A DNA stretch of 64,000 bases from an uncultured Clostridia bacterium. GTDB lineage: Bacteria > Bacillota > Clostridia > Christensenellales > Borkfalkiaceae. This document shows, in pieces, positions 52,272 to 61,347 of this stretch. Both the position numbers and the translations under genes were made by a program. Position 1 is the first letter of the stretch. Every line of letters starts with the position of its first letter. Under the pieces are notes generated by a model. That model searched no databases and was not told the DNA's origin. It worked only from the letters and a program-made list of their open reading frames with translations. The stretch covers positions 1-64,000 of the forward strand of contig CANRJR010000001.1 in assembly GCA_947631005.1 (NCBI GenBank), in the 5' to 3' direction.

Positions 52272-52545
52272 GGGCGAACCTCCGTATCCCGCGGTTCGGG
52301 GAAGCAGGTCTCGTGCTCCCCGCGCGGTCTGCCGAGCTCGTTTCTCTTGATCTTTTTCATGTCCCTAATGTGGGATTTTTGTCTGATTTTTATACCGTTT
52401 TGCCGTTTTTTTCCGAAACCGACCTTTCGGCACAAACCGCCTGCCCGCCAAAAAAACGCGAAAATACGCAAAATAAGCCTTCCCCGAACGGGAAAGGCTT
52501 ACCTTGTTTTTCATCGCTTTATCCTTGCGCGAACGCGCCGCGGCG

Positions 52546-53037
52546 TCAGCAATAGGATGCGAGCATGTCGTACAGCGTCTGATAAAATTCCCCGAGATAG
52601 GCGCGGGCGAGCGTGTCCATGCCGTACGCCTCCAAACGCGCCTGCGGGTTGGTCGTCACGTCCATATAGTACTTGCGTACGACGAGAAACCGTTGCGAAT
52701 AGGCGAGCGAATAGTTGGGATTTTCGGGATAGCGGTACGGACCGTTTTCGTTCCCCTCCGAGCCGATGCTCTCGTAGGCGAGCTGGTAGAGAAGATCTTC
52801 GCGCACGGCGTCGACGTCGTTGTCCGCCTTGCTTTGCAGAACGGAGGTCTCCCGCTCGTAGGCGGAGGAGCGTCCGTTCCAATTCGCGAGCAAGAGCTCG
52901 TACATGCCGTTCACCGCCGTATTCAGCTCCTCGACGATCTTGTCTTTTTTGCTCTGCGCCGCGCGCACCATGGAGAGCTGGACAGGCGAAAGGTCGGCGT
53001 ATTTGGGATCGGTGAGGTCGATGATGTCGATCTTCAT
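52546..53037 (-). CDS. Hypothetical protein, last gene of phage head module
   Basis: 163 aa; 4-nt overlap with upstream phage gene. Confidence 0.65.
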   Translation of the reverse strand: MKIDIIDLTDPKYADLSPVQLSMVRAAQSKKDKIVEELNTAVNGMYELLLANWNGRSSAYERETSVLQSKADNDVDAVREDLLYQLAYESIGSEGNENGPYRYPENPNYSLAYSQRFLVVRKYYMDVTTNPQARLEAYGMDTLARAYLGEFYQTLYDMLASYC

Positions 53038-54323
53038 TTGCGCGCCCTCCTCACTCCCAAGATTACGGCGCGGTATTCGGTTTTACTCGCCGCGCTGCAA
53101 ATGCCGATGACGGCTTCCTTGCAACACACGCTCCGCGGGAAATACCTGCGCTTGTTGAGGGGGAAGTAGAACATCTCTTCGCGGTCTTTCGTGGTGACTT
53201 CGAGGGTGAACGACCCCCTTGTCGCGTCCGACTCCACGCTGTCGAGCCAGACGGGCGCGCCCCCGTCGGCGGCGAAATTCATATGGATCTCCACCTTGCA
53301 TTCGTACGTCCCGGTCGGGAATCCCAGCGGCGTCATGTACATGAGACGGTTGGAGACGATGTATGCGACGTGGTCGCCGCTCGCCGCAAGAAACACGGCG
53401 TTGGTGCAGACGAAGTACCGCTCCCCCGTGTCGGGATCGAATACCATGATCGTGTTCCCGTACGACGCGTGCGTGGTGAGTGCGTAATACTTGCCCGCCG
53501 AGACGCACGATTGGGTGGTTTCGCGAAAGGTGACGGCAGAGTCGGGGGCAAAGGCGATGCGCTCGGACGCGCCGTTGAACACGATCACCCCCTTGTCGGC
53601 GTAAAACACGATGTCCTTCCCCGTACACTGCACGCTCCCCGCCTTGATGAACCCCGTCGAATGCACGAGCGGATCGACCTTGAAGTTGAGGTCGCTCGCG
53701 TCGGCGCGGATGCGGTAGATGGCGTTCTCGCACACGACGAAGAGCATGCGCTTCATGGAGAATACCCCGAGGATGTTGCCGCCCATGCCCGACAGGGATA
53801 TCGTCCCCGCGTCCTCCCCGTCCAAGCGGTCGGGATCGCGGGAGGACGAATAGTGCAGGTGCACGCCGTCGGCGATGAACAGCCGCTCGTTGTGAAAGAC
53901 GGCGCACGTCCCGCCGAAGCTGCCCGTGAGCGCGTTCGCCCGCTCCACGTCGAGTTTGTAGACCGCGCTCTCCGTGAGACAGACGGTGCGCTGCGTCCCG
54001 TCGGCGAGAAAGTAGCTGTACACACAGGTCGGCGTGCCGCGGAAGCCCGAAAAGAACGTCGTCCCGGGGGAGATGAACAGCTTGTCCTCCGTCGTATAGG
54101 AATACTCCGTGCCGCCCGCCGAAAAGAGGCTCAACGTTCCCATGTACGCCGCGCGGATCTGCCTTGTCCCGTCGGCGGGGACGATCTTCCCGTCCGATTC
54201 GCGGCACTGCAAATAGTAATACTTTTGAACGAGCGGCGACGTTTTCAGAAATTCGGGCGTGATGCGGATCTCATAGCGTTCCTTTTCGGGAACGGCGAGC
54301 TTTTTGGGGAGGATCATAACCAC
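53034..54323 (-). CDS. Phage beta-propeller-like head/tail-completion protein
   Basis: 429 aa, repeated blade-like motifs (TAVYKLDVERANALTGSFGGTCAVFHNERLFIADG); position after connector. Confidence 0.6.
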   Translation of the reverse strand: MVMILPKKLAVPEKERYEIRITPEFLKTSPLVQKYYYLQCRESDGKIVPADGTRQIRAAYMGTLSLFSAGGTEYSYTTEDKLFISPGTTFFSGFRGTPTCVYSYFLADGTQRTVCLTESAVYKLDVERANALTGSFGGTCAVFHNERLFIADGVHLHYSSSRDPDRLDGEDAGTISLSGMGGNILGVFSMKRMLFVVCENAIYRIRADASDLNFKVDPLVHSTGFIKAGSVQCTGKDIVFYADKGVIVFNGASERIAFAPDSAVTFRETTQSCVSAGKYYALTTHASYGNTIMVFDPDTGERYFVCTNAVFLAASGDHVAYIVSNRLMYMTPLGFPTGTYECKVEIHMNFAADGGAPVWLDSVESDATRGSFTLEVTTKDREEMFYFPLNKRRYFPRSVCCKEAVIGICSAASKTEYRAVILGVRRARK

Positions 54324-54868
54324 CTCCTCGACGGGATGCTCAACTTTCTCCGCAGAATGCCCGCGGCGCGGAGCGCGTCGCGAAAGCGCGTTTCGAACAT
54401 CGCCGCCTCTTCATACAGACCGCGGACGAGGCAATACTCCGACGCCGTTCCGAGTGCCAACAGCCGTCCCGAGATGCGTCCCGAAAAGGACGGTTCGTCG
54501 TCGAGCCCCTTGTTTTCGGGCGCGTACGCATAGGTCACCTCCACCTCCCCCGTCCCCTCGGGGAGGACGAGGCGGGTGGGTAAGATCTCGAAACGGACGT
54601 CTTTCCCCCATTCGTCCTTGACGGCGTGCACGTCGACGGGCGCATGCGCAAGCTGCATGAACAGCACGCCGTTTTTGGTGGGAGTGACGCGCTCGCGGGC
54701 GATGAGCGGGAAATAGTCGAACGCGATCTCGTTTTCGACGAGGTTGTAGCTACGGAGGAGGAGGTCGATCTGGTCGTCCATCGTGGGCTCTTCGTCCACG
54801 ATGTCGTCCGCGACCTCCGTGCGCCCCGCCTCGAAGGCGGCAAGCGCAAGGATCTCTTTGACCAGCAT
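54314..54868 (-). CDS. Phage head-tail connector / tail-tubular-A-like protein
   Basis: MLVKEILALAAFEAGRTEVADDI...DQIDLLLRSYNLVENEIAFDYFPL; position after MCP. Confidence 0.6.
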   Translation of the reverse strand: MLVKEILALAAFEAGRTEVADDIVDEEPTMDDQIDLLLRSYNLVENEIAFDYFPLIARERVTPTKNGVLFMQLAHAPVDVHAVKDEWGKDVRFEILPTRLVLPEGTGEVEVTYAYAPENKGLDDEPSFSGRISGRLLALGTASEYCLVRGLYEEAAMFETRFRDALRAAGILRRKLSIPSRRWL

Positions 54869-54881
54869 CTTCCCCTCCTTA

Positions 54882-56054
54882 TCAGCCCTGCGTGATCCCC
54901 GAGATCATCGCCTGCCCCGCGGGGCGGTAGCAGAGAAGTTCGGCGTACTTCACGAGCGTTGCCGTATAGACGGGCTTCCCCGCGATCTGTTTGAGGATCT
55001 TGCCGTCCTCGCCCTCGAGCCACTGCCAATCGCAGAGCTGGTGCAGGGCAAAGTCGTCGGTGTTGAGCAAATACATCGTGCCGTCGGGGCAGAAGCGGTC
55101 GGCGACGACGGGAATGCCGTTGAAAGAGAGCGCGCGGAATCCCCCCTCGAGGTCGATGGTCTCGCGCTGGCGGCTCTTGGAGAGCTCGGCAAGCAGGGCG
55201 CGGCGCACGTCCGCCGAACAGACGATGAAGTTCACGCTCCCGCCCGCGGCGGCTTCGAGCTCGTCGATGACCTCTTGCAGTTTGATCTCCGTGATCGCGC
55301 CGAACTCCGTCTTTTTCACGGGTTCGAGCCACGGGTTGGCGGCGCGGGACAAGCCGTACAGATCGCCCGTGCCGAAGATTGCGCCGAGCCCCGTAATTTC
55401 GAGGTCTTTCGACCCTTGCAACACGACGGTGAACGGCGTTACGCCGTCGCTGTCGGGCGCGGGATAGGCGATCGCGTCCCCCGAGAGGGTGATCGTTTTG
55501 CCCGCCCTGTCCACGGCGACGACGGTGCGTTTGGTCGCGACGGACGCCCCCTTGGCGTTGTAGATATCGACGACCATGCCCTCGGCGAGGTTGCGCACGG
55601 TGTCGACGGTGTACGTCGTAGACGATGCGGCGGAGACGGTGGCGAGCTTGCCCGAGCCGTCGCCGAACAGCATTCTGCCGAAGTTGAACGAAGAACTCTT
55701 CACGAGCCCGTCCATTTCGTCGTTGAGCAGGTCGACGAACGCGCCCTCGCCCGAAGCGGACGCGCGGATCGCCTTATCGGAGATCTCGATCACGCCGTAG
55801 AGGTTTTTGAGGGGGACGACGAACTGCGCGTAGCTGTTGCCGCCCGCGGCGGGAAGATCGCCCGTCTCCGTGCCCGCGCCCACGCCGCCGTTCACGCCGT
55901 AGCGCACCGCCTTTCTCACGTCTCTGCCCCATACGTCCGAGGTCGTCCGCTTGATGGCGGCAAGGAGCGGGTTGACCGACTTATTGAGCTGGTCGCACAC
56001 CGCGGGGAGATAGTACGATTTGAGAACGCTGTCTGCCGATTGAGTTGTTACCAT
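54882..56054 (-). CDS. Phage major capsid protein
   Basis: 390 aa; YGVIEISDKAIRASASGEGAFVDLLNDEMDGLVKSSSFNFGRMLFGDGSG; located between scaffold-like and connector genes. Confidence 0.8.
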   Translation of the reverse strand: MVTTQSADSVLKSYYLPAVCDQLNKSVNPLLAAIKRTTSDVWGRDVRKAVRYGVNGGVGAGTETGDLPAAGGNSYAQFVVPLKNLYGVIEISDKAIRASASGEGAFVDLLNDEMDGLVKSSSFNFGRMLFGDGSGKLATVSAASSTTYTVDTVRNLAEGMVVDIYNAKGASVATKRTVVAVDRAGKTITLSGDAIAYPAPDSDGVTPFTVVLQGSKDLEITGLGAIFGTGDLYGLSRAANPWLEPVKKTEFGAITEIKLQEVIDELEAAAGGSVNFIVCSADVRRALLAELSKSRQRETIDLEGGFRALSFNGIPVVADRFCPDGTMYLLNTDDFALHQLCDWQWLEGEDGKILKQIAGKPVYTATLVKYAELLCYRPAGQAMISGITQG

Positions 56055-56069
56055 AAAAAATTCCTCCTG

Positions 56070-56441
56070 TTATTTGCGATTGCGCAGATATGCGAGCGCA
56101 AGTTTTCCCGCTTCTCCGATGGAGGCGGGCTTGGGGGGCGGCGCGGCGACGCCCGCGCCGCCTCCCGTCATCAGGGGCGCGCCTTTGAGGGATTCGAGAT
56201 AGTCTCCCACGATGCGGGCGCGCACCGCTTCATCCGCCGTGACCGCGCGGTACAGCTCGTCGCCGCACGGTGCGCACGCTTCCGCGGGCTGCGCGGCGAG
56301 CTGTTCTTCGAGAGCTTTGAGCCGTTGACTGCGGCGGGTAAATTCGGCTTCGAGCTCCCCGTACGCATGCGCGAGGGCGTCGACGCTCTTGAATTTCCCC
56401 AAAATCGTTTCGGGATTCGCGTTGGTGTTTTCCTCTTCCAC
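56070..56441 (-). CDS. Putative phage scaffold protein (GTG start)
   Basis: VEEENTNANPETILGKFKSVDALAHAYGELEAEFTRRSQRLKALEEQLA, coiled coil directly upstream of MCP. Confidence 0.6.
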   Translation of the reverse strand: MEEENTNANPETILGKFKSVDALAHAYGELEAEFTRRSQRLKALEEQLAAQPAEACAPCGDELYRAVTADEAVRARIVGDYLESLKGAPLMTGGGAGVAAPPPKPASIGEAGKLALAYLRNRK

Positions 56442-56443
56442 GT

Positions 56444-58285
56444 TTATACTCCTTTGCGGCGGTGGGCTTCGAGGTGGCGCATGATCCTCGCCTTTGTCGC
56501 CGCGTCGTTTTCCCCGCCCGAGAGCAGGTAGCGGAGGTGCTCGGTGATATGCAGAGCGTGATCGTCGTACTCGTCTGCATCGACGTCCTCCCGCGCCAGC
56601 CGCGCGTTCTCCCATTCCGCCTTGGAGATGTGGAGACGGGAGATGTCGCGCGCGTTCTCGAACGAACCGTAGCCGAGCGCGTCGAGCACGCGGTTGCGGG
56701 TGTCGTCCGAAAGCGTTCCGTCTGCGTTTTTCAGAAGCCCGAGGGAAAGGAGTTGCAAGAGATCCTCCTTGGCTTGCTCGGGCGTGCGATCGTACGCCGT
56801 GTCGAACGTAACGTCGTCCGCGGAAATGTCGCTCGCGTTGAAATAGCAGAGTTCGGTATCCCCGCCCGTCCCCGTCATGCGCAGCAGCCGCTTGGACGCG
56901 GCGAACTGTTTGTAGAGGTGCAAAATTTGTTTGCCCGTCTCTTTGATTGCGCGTTCCACGCTCTCCACGCTCATGCGCATGCGGTTGGTGTCTTGGTCGA
57001 TGAGCAGTTGCAGCCCCGTCGCGCTCGTCACATGGGTGGGGTTGGCGGAATTGCGCGAGATCTCGCTCATTCCCGAGACGAGGATAAACTCGTTCGCGAT
57101 CCGTTCCTCCTCCTGTTCGAACTCGGCGGGCAGCTTGCCGCAATCGAGAAATCCCGGCATGGGCGACCCTTGGCGGTAGACGAGCACCTTCCCGGGATAC
57201 AGCCCGTCCGCCGCAAGTTCCTCTTCGTCGACCGAGCCCTCCTCGACCGCGATGACCCCCATGGAAAGGCGGTTCAAAAACTCGTGTTTTCTGTTTCTCA
57301 CCGCGTTATATGCCCGCTGCAAGGGGATCATACGGTCGACGACGGACGTTCCGAAGAACGCGCCCGCGAGCCCGATGCACGTCTGCCGTACAAAGGGAAG
57401 CGCGCGTTCGCCGCGGTCGCCGTTTTTGTAGGGAAGCGGTCCTTCGAAGAGGAGGACGTCCCCCGCCACGATTTCAAGCCGACCGTCGGGGTGCGCCCCG
57501 TCCGGACGGGAATACCGTTCGATGACGATCTCGCAGTTTTCGGCGGCGGGACGGAAGTTGCCGTCTGCGGGGCGTTTCCAGCCCCCCGCCGAGGAATAGG
57601 GCGCGAGCGAAAACTCGTCGACGCGCCTGCCTGCGAGCTCCACGCCGAACTTGTCTTTGATCTCCGAGACGGGGATCGCCTTGGCGTGGATAATGCTTTT
57701 CACTTCACTCATGCTTTCCGCGGAGAGCGAATCGGGATAAATTTCAAAGGGCGAGAGGGCAACGACGTTCACATCCCCCTCTTTGAGGGAATGTCCCTCG
57801 GCGTCCGTTCCGATGACGTTGCCGTCGTCGAAATTCCAAACGATCTTGTAAAACGCCGTGCCGCACGTCTCCGACCAGAGGGTGGCGCGGGAGACGATCT
57901 TGTCGAAGTCCAGCCTGCTCTTCACCGAGCGCAGGATGTTCGAGGCGAGCCGCGCCGTTTTCACGTCGCTCTCCTGATCGGAAAAGGGACGCACGGTGAG
58001 CGCGGGGCGCACCTTGGCAAGCCGCGCGAGGCGGGTGTCGACGGTGGGCGCGATGTGGTTGAAACAGCGGCGGGATTGCCAATAGAACGCGGGGTCCTCT
58101 TCCTCGATCTCCCCCGACGGCGACAGGTCGCAGTACTGATTCCCGCTGACGAAGTTCATGTTGAGCTCCCAGCCCCGTTCGAGATGCCGCCGCATTTCCC
58201 TGCGCGAAGCGAAATCTTCCTGCACCTCGTGCACGAGATCTTGCTTGCGGCGGGCTTCGGCTTCCTTCTCGATGTCATGTTTCAT
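56444..58285 (-). CDS. Phage portal protein (P22-like)
   Basis: Likely start MKHDIEKEAEARRKQDLVHEVQEDFASRREMRRHLERGWELNMNFVSGNQYCDL; GTAFYKIVWNFDDG; SATGLQLLIDQDTNRMRMSVES. Confidence 0.88.
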   Translation of the reverse strand: MKHDIEKEAEARRKQDLVHEVQEDFASRREMRRHLERGWELNMNFVSGNQYCDLSPSGEIEEEDPAFYWQSRRCFNHIAPTVDTRLARLAKVRPALTVRPFSDQESDVKTARLASNILRSVKSRLDFDKIVSRATLWSETCGTAFYKIVWNFDDGNVIGTDAEGHSLKEGDVNVVALSPFEIYPDSLSAESMSEVKSIIHAKAIPVSEIKDKFGVELAGRRVDEFSLAPYSSAGGWKRPADGNFRPAAENCEIVIERYSRPDGAHPDGRLEIVAGDVLLFEGPLPYKNGDRGERALPFVRQTCIGLAGAFFGTSVVDRMIPLQRAYNAVRNRKHEFLNRLSMGVIAVEEGSVDEEELAADGLYPGKVLVYRQGSPMPGFLDCGKLPAEFEQEEERIANEFILVSGMSEISRNSANPTHVTSATGLQLLIDQDTNRMRMSVESVERAIKETGKQILHLYKQFAASKRLLRMTGTGGDTELCYFNASDISADDVTFDTAYDRTPEQAKEDLLQLLSLGLLKNADGTLSDDTRNRVLDALGYGSFENARDISRLHISKAEWENARLAREDVDADEYDDHALHITEHLRYLLSGGENDAATKARIMRHLEAHRRKGV

Positions 58286-58545
58286 TCGTTTTCCTCCTTT
58301 AATTGCCTCAACAGGCGTTGTTTTTCGGCTTCCAGCTCCTCGTCCGAGAGGGAGCTTCCGTCCCAATCTCCGAGGAGAAGTTTTACGGCTTTGAGGTCGG
58401 GCGGGACGTCTTTATGCGTCTCCCGCCGCTTGACGAGTTTGAGCTCGCCGTCCTTTGCGTCGTATTCCTCCGTCACCTCCTCGACGCGATAGCCGAGGGC
58501 GACTTTCATGATTGCGTCGCGTACGCGGTCTTGTTTGTCGTTCAT
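58282..58545 (-). CDS. Small phage protein between terL and portal
   Basis: MNDKQDRVRDAIMKVALGYRVEEVTEEYDAKDGELKLVKRRETHKDVPPDLKAVKLLLGD; 4-nt overlaps on both sides. Confidence 0.65.
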   Translation of the reverse strand: MNDKQDRVRDAIMKVALGYRVEEVTEEYDAKDGELKLVKRRETHKDVPPDLKAVKLLLGDWDGSSLSDEELEAEKQRLLRQLKEENE

Positions 58546-59999
58546 CGTCTCCTCCGAAGCTGCCGCATCTTGCGTTCCTTGTCCTTTACGATCTCGTTCG
58601 TCACCTGTTCGGGGCGGGGCGGGCGGGGGCGGCTCATGAGATAGTAGCGCAGCTCGTCCATGGCGTGGTCGTCCCGCTTCACGGGCGCGTCGCCGCTCCC
58701 CCAAAAGTACCCCTTGAATTCGCGGATCATGTTCACGCAGTTGCGGAAGATATAGAGATCGGGCAGTCCGTTTTTGCGCGAGAGATAGCTCTTTACCTGC
58801 GCGATCCCGCTGAACAGGTCTTTGTTGACGCGGGGATTGACGAGGATGCCACGCTCCGCGAACAGTTCGGAGACGCTTTTGAGCCCCGCGAGCGTGCGGC
58901 TCTCCGCAGCCGAATCGATGAGCGCGGAGAGCCGCCCCTTGCCGTCCGTTTTCCACCCGATCCGCCCGCTGACGGCGCGGATGGCGTCGGCGTGAAAATC
59001 GACGCTCTCCCCCGCGCGGTAATGTTCGGCGACGACGTAGACGTTCCCGTCGTAGTCGACGGCGTACCAATGCGCGGACAGCGGATTTTTGAGCCCGGGG
59101 TCGATGGAGATGGTATCCTGCCATTCGGGCGGGACGGGGAAGGGGTCGATGACGTGGACGCTCTCGTCGAACTCGGGATAGACGAGCCCCTCGCGGGTGC
59201 AGAACTTTCCGTACCGCCGCGACTGCAAGGTGGTTTCGTCGAGCGTGCTTTCGAGCAGGGCGATCTCCCGTTTGGAAAGATAGGGGTTGTCTGCCCACTC
59301 CATGAACTCGTACCAGATCTCGGGGTCGTTTTTGGGATTGAGGTAGATGTCCTCATAGACAAAGGTGAGCCCTTTGAGGGGGGTCATCGTGCCGAAGATA
59401 TCCCCCTCCCTGTCGAGCACGCGCATGCGGCATTCGAGATAGATGTCCTCGGACGGCTCCTCGTCGAACCAAACGAAGTCGAGCGAACTGCCCTGAAATT
59501 TTTCCCTGCCCTGATCGCAGCTCTTGAACCCGATGACCGAAACGCCGCCGAACACGTTCTTTACCATAATTTGGTCGATGACCCCCGAAGCGGGCGCGTC
59601 CTTTCTGCCGCTCGTCATCACGATATCCTCGATCCAATCGGGGCGCAAATAGGAGAGGATCTTGCGCTGGGCAACGTCGCGCTGGACCTGCGCCGTCGGC
59701 GAGACCACCCAGCCGAACACGTCCTTTTTGTTGGGACGGTAGGGATGGATTCCGCGGGCGAGGTAGACGGTCTCCGCCGCCCCGCACTCCGTCTTTCCCG
59801 AGCGATTCCCGCCGAACACCCAGCGGTTGCGCTTTTTACAGCGGTGAAAGGCGAGCTGTTTTTTATGTTTTTTTCTGCCCGTGTTGTAGCGGGCGAGGGC
59901 GTCTGCTTCGGCGCGTTTTTTCTGTTCGAGCTCGATTGCGCGGATTTTCAACAGTAATTCGTCCGTATTCGTCAAAATCCCCCCTCCTGCGCGGGACAA
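58542..59999 (-). CDS. Phage terminase large subunit
   Basis: WVFGGNRSGKTECGAAETVYLARG (Walker A), LDFVWFDEEPSEDIYLE (Walker B), nuclease-domain ISIDPGLKNPLSAHWYAVD. Confidence 0.93.
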   Translation of the reverse strand: MSRAGGGILTNTDELLLKIRAIELEQKKRAEADALARYNTGRKKHKKQLAFHRCKKRNRWVFGGNRSGKTECGAAETVYLARGIHPYRPNKKDVFGWVVSPTAQVQRDVAQRKILSYLRPDWIEDIVMTSGRKDAPASGVIDQIMVKNVFGGVSVIGFKSCDQGREKFQGSSLDFVWFDEEPSEDIYLECRMRVLDREGDIFGTMTPLKGLTFVYEDIYLNPKNDPEIWYEFMEWADNPYLSKREIALLESTLDETTLQSRRYGKFCTREGLVYPEFDESVHVIDPFPVPPEWQDTISIDPGLKNPLSAHWYAVDYDGNVYVVAEHYRAGESVDFHADAIRAVSGRIGWKTDGKGRLSALIDSAAESRTLAGLKSVSELFAERGILVNPRVNKDLFSGIAQVKSYLSRKNGLPDLYIFRNCVNMIREFKGYFWGSGDAPVKRDDHAMDELRYYLMSRPRPPRPEQVTNEIVKDKERKMRQLRRRR

Positions 60000-60010
60000 A
60001 ACGCGCTATC

Positions 60011-60718
60011 ATGGCGCGTATGAAACGATTTATCCCTATCCTTGTGTGTATTCTCGCGTTCGCCGCCATCCTCCCTCCCCGCCCGCGGACGGAGGCGCGC
60101 GCCGACGTTTTGCGCTATGCGGTCGCCGCCGATTCCAACGTCTGGTTTTACGGCGCGGAGAGCGAAGCGGAAAAGCTCTTTCTCATCCCCGAATCGTACT
60201 ATGTCCGCGTCCTGTACGAGGGCGACACATACTCCGCGGTAGAATATCTCGTCAACGATCCCCCCTACCGCAAGGTGATGGGCTATTGCCGCACGGGCGC
60301 GCTCACGTTCGTCAACTTCATTCCCGCCCGCCCCTTTTTGCGCCGCGAGATCACGGTGAGTTACACCCTGCCGCTCGGCAACCCGTTCGACGACACGTTC
60401 GGCGACATCGAGCGCACCTTTGTGTACTACGGCGCGCGGTACGAGAGCGGTCAGCTCTACTACTACGTCCTCTCGGGCGACACCTTCGGCTACATCCCCG
60501 CCGCCGAGGAACTCGTCTTTGAACACAACGACGACTATCTCAACGTGCCGTCCGAACCCGTTGCGGGGGAGACGGACGGCGACGGGACGAGCGACGATAG
60601 CAAGTCGCCCGACGTATTGCAGATCGTGCTCATCTGTCTCGCCTGCGCGGCGGCGGTATTCGTGGCGGTGCTCGTGCTCAAAGGGAAACGGCGGTCGCCC
60701 GATTCCGAAGAGCTCTGA
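60011..60718 (+). CDS. Secreted/membrane-anchored hypothetical protein
   Basis: Signal peptide MARMKRFIPILVCILAFAAILPP and C-terminal TM VLQIVLICLACAAAVFVAVLVLKGKRR. Confidence 0.75.
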   Translation: MARMKRFIPILVCILAFAAILPPRPRTEARADVLRYAVAADSNVWFYGAESEAEKLFLIPESYYVRVLYEGDTYSAVEYLVNDPPYRKVMGYCRTGALTFVNFIPARPFLRREITVSYTLPLGNPFDDTFGDIERTFVYYGARYESGQLYYYVLSGDTFGYIPAAEELVFEHNDDYLNVPSEPVAGETDGDGTSDDSKSPDVLQIVLICLACAAAVFVAVLVLKGKRRSPDSEEL

Positions 60719-61203
60719 AAGACGAGCTCCTTGCGCATGCGGCGGACGGCGATCGTCCTCTCCCGCCCCGAGCGGATGGCGAAGAGGGCGCGGCGAAAGG
60801 GCGCGTACCCGCGAAAGGCGGCGCGGAAGCGGCTGTCCGTCCAGCCGTACCCCGTAAGACGGGAGGCGACGCGGCACAAAAGCGCGCTCTGCCTGCGGAA
60901 ATAACTGCGCTCCGAACAGGGCAACACGTTCCCCGCCTGCGTATTGCGAAAATATTTGTAGCCGAGCAAAAACCGCTCTTCGTCCGTGAGCGTAAGCAAA
61001 AGTTCGTCGACGGCGGCTTTCAGGGCATAGAGCTCCTCCGCGACCGCGAACTCGTCAAAGACGTCCCGCGCCGCGCGGTAGCCGTCGCGGCGGTCGAGAA
61101 AGGAGAGCGCGGCTTTGTTCTGCGCCGCCTGCGCGGACGCCTCCCCCAACGCTTCCAGCCTCGGATATGCGTACAAAACAATTTTCGTAAAATCCCGCTT
61201 CAT
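60535..61203 (-). CDS. Sigma-like/ArpU-like regulator; 3' end antisense to 60011-60718
   Basis: VDELLLTLTDEERFLLGYKYFRNTQAGNVLPCSERSYFRRQSALLCRVASRL; C-terminal ~60 aa low complexity, overlapping the opposite gene. Confidence 0.6.
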   Translation of the reverse strand: MKRDFTKIVLYAYPRLEALGEASAQAAQNKAALSFLDRRDGYRAARDVFDEFAVAEELYALKAAVDELLLTLTDEERFLLGYKYFRNTQAGNVLPCSERSYFRRQSALLCRVASRLTGYGWTDSRFRAAFRGYAPFRRALFAIRSGRERTIAVRRMRKELVFQSSSESGDRRFPLSTSTATNTAAAQARQMSTICNTSGDLLSSLVPSPSVSPATGSDGTLR

Positions 61204-61347
61204 GTCACACCAATTTCCGAACGTTTGTTCGTGTTTTTATTATAGCACACCCGTGCGGGAAAAGTCTATTCAACTGCCGAAAATTTTCGGAAAATATTTT
61301 TGGGAAGCCGTTGCGTTTCTCTCGCGCGCGTGGTATAATGTGTATAT

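Noticed and set aside
56462-58492. 676-aa plus-strand ORF
   Set aside because: Antisense to the portal gene.
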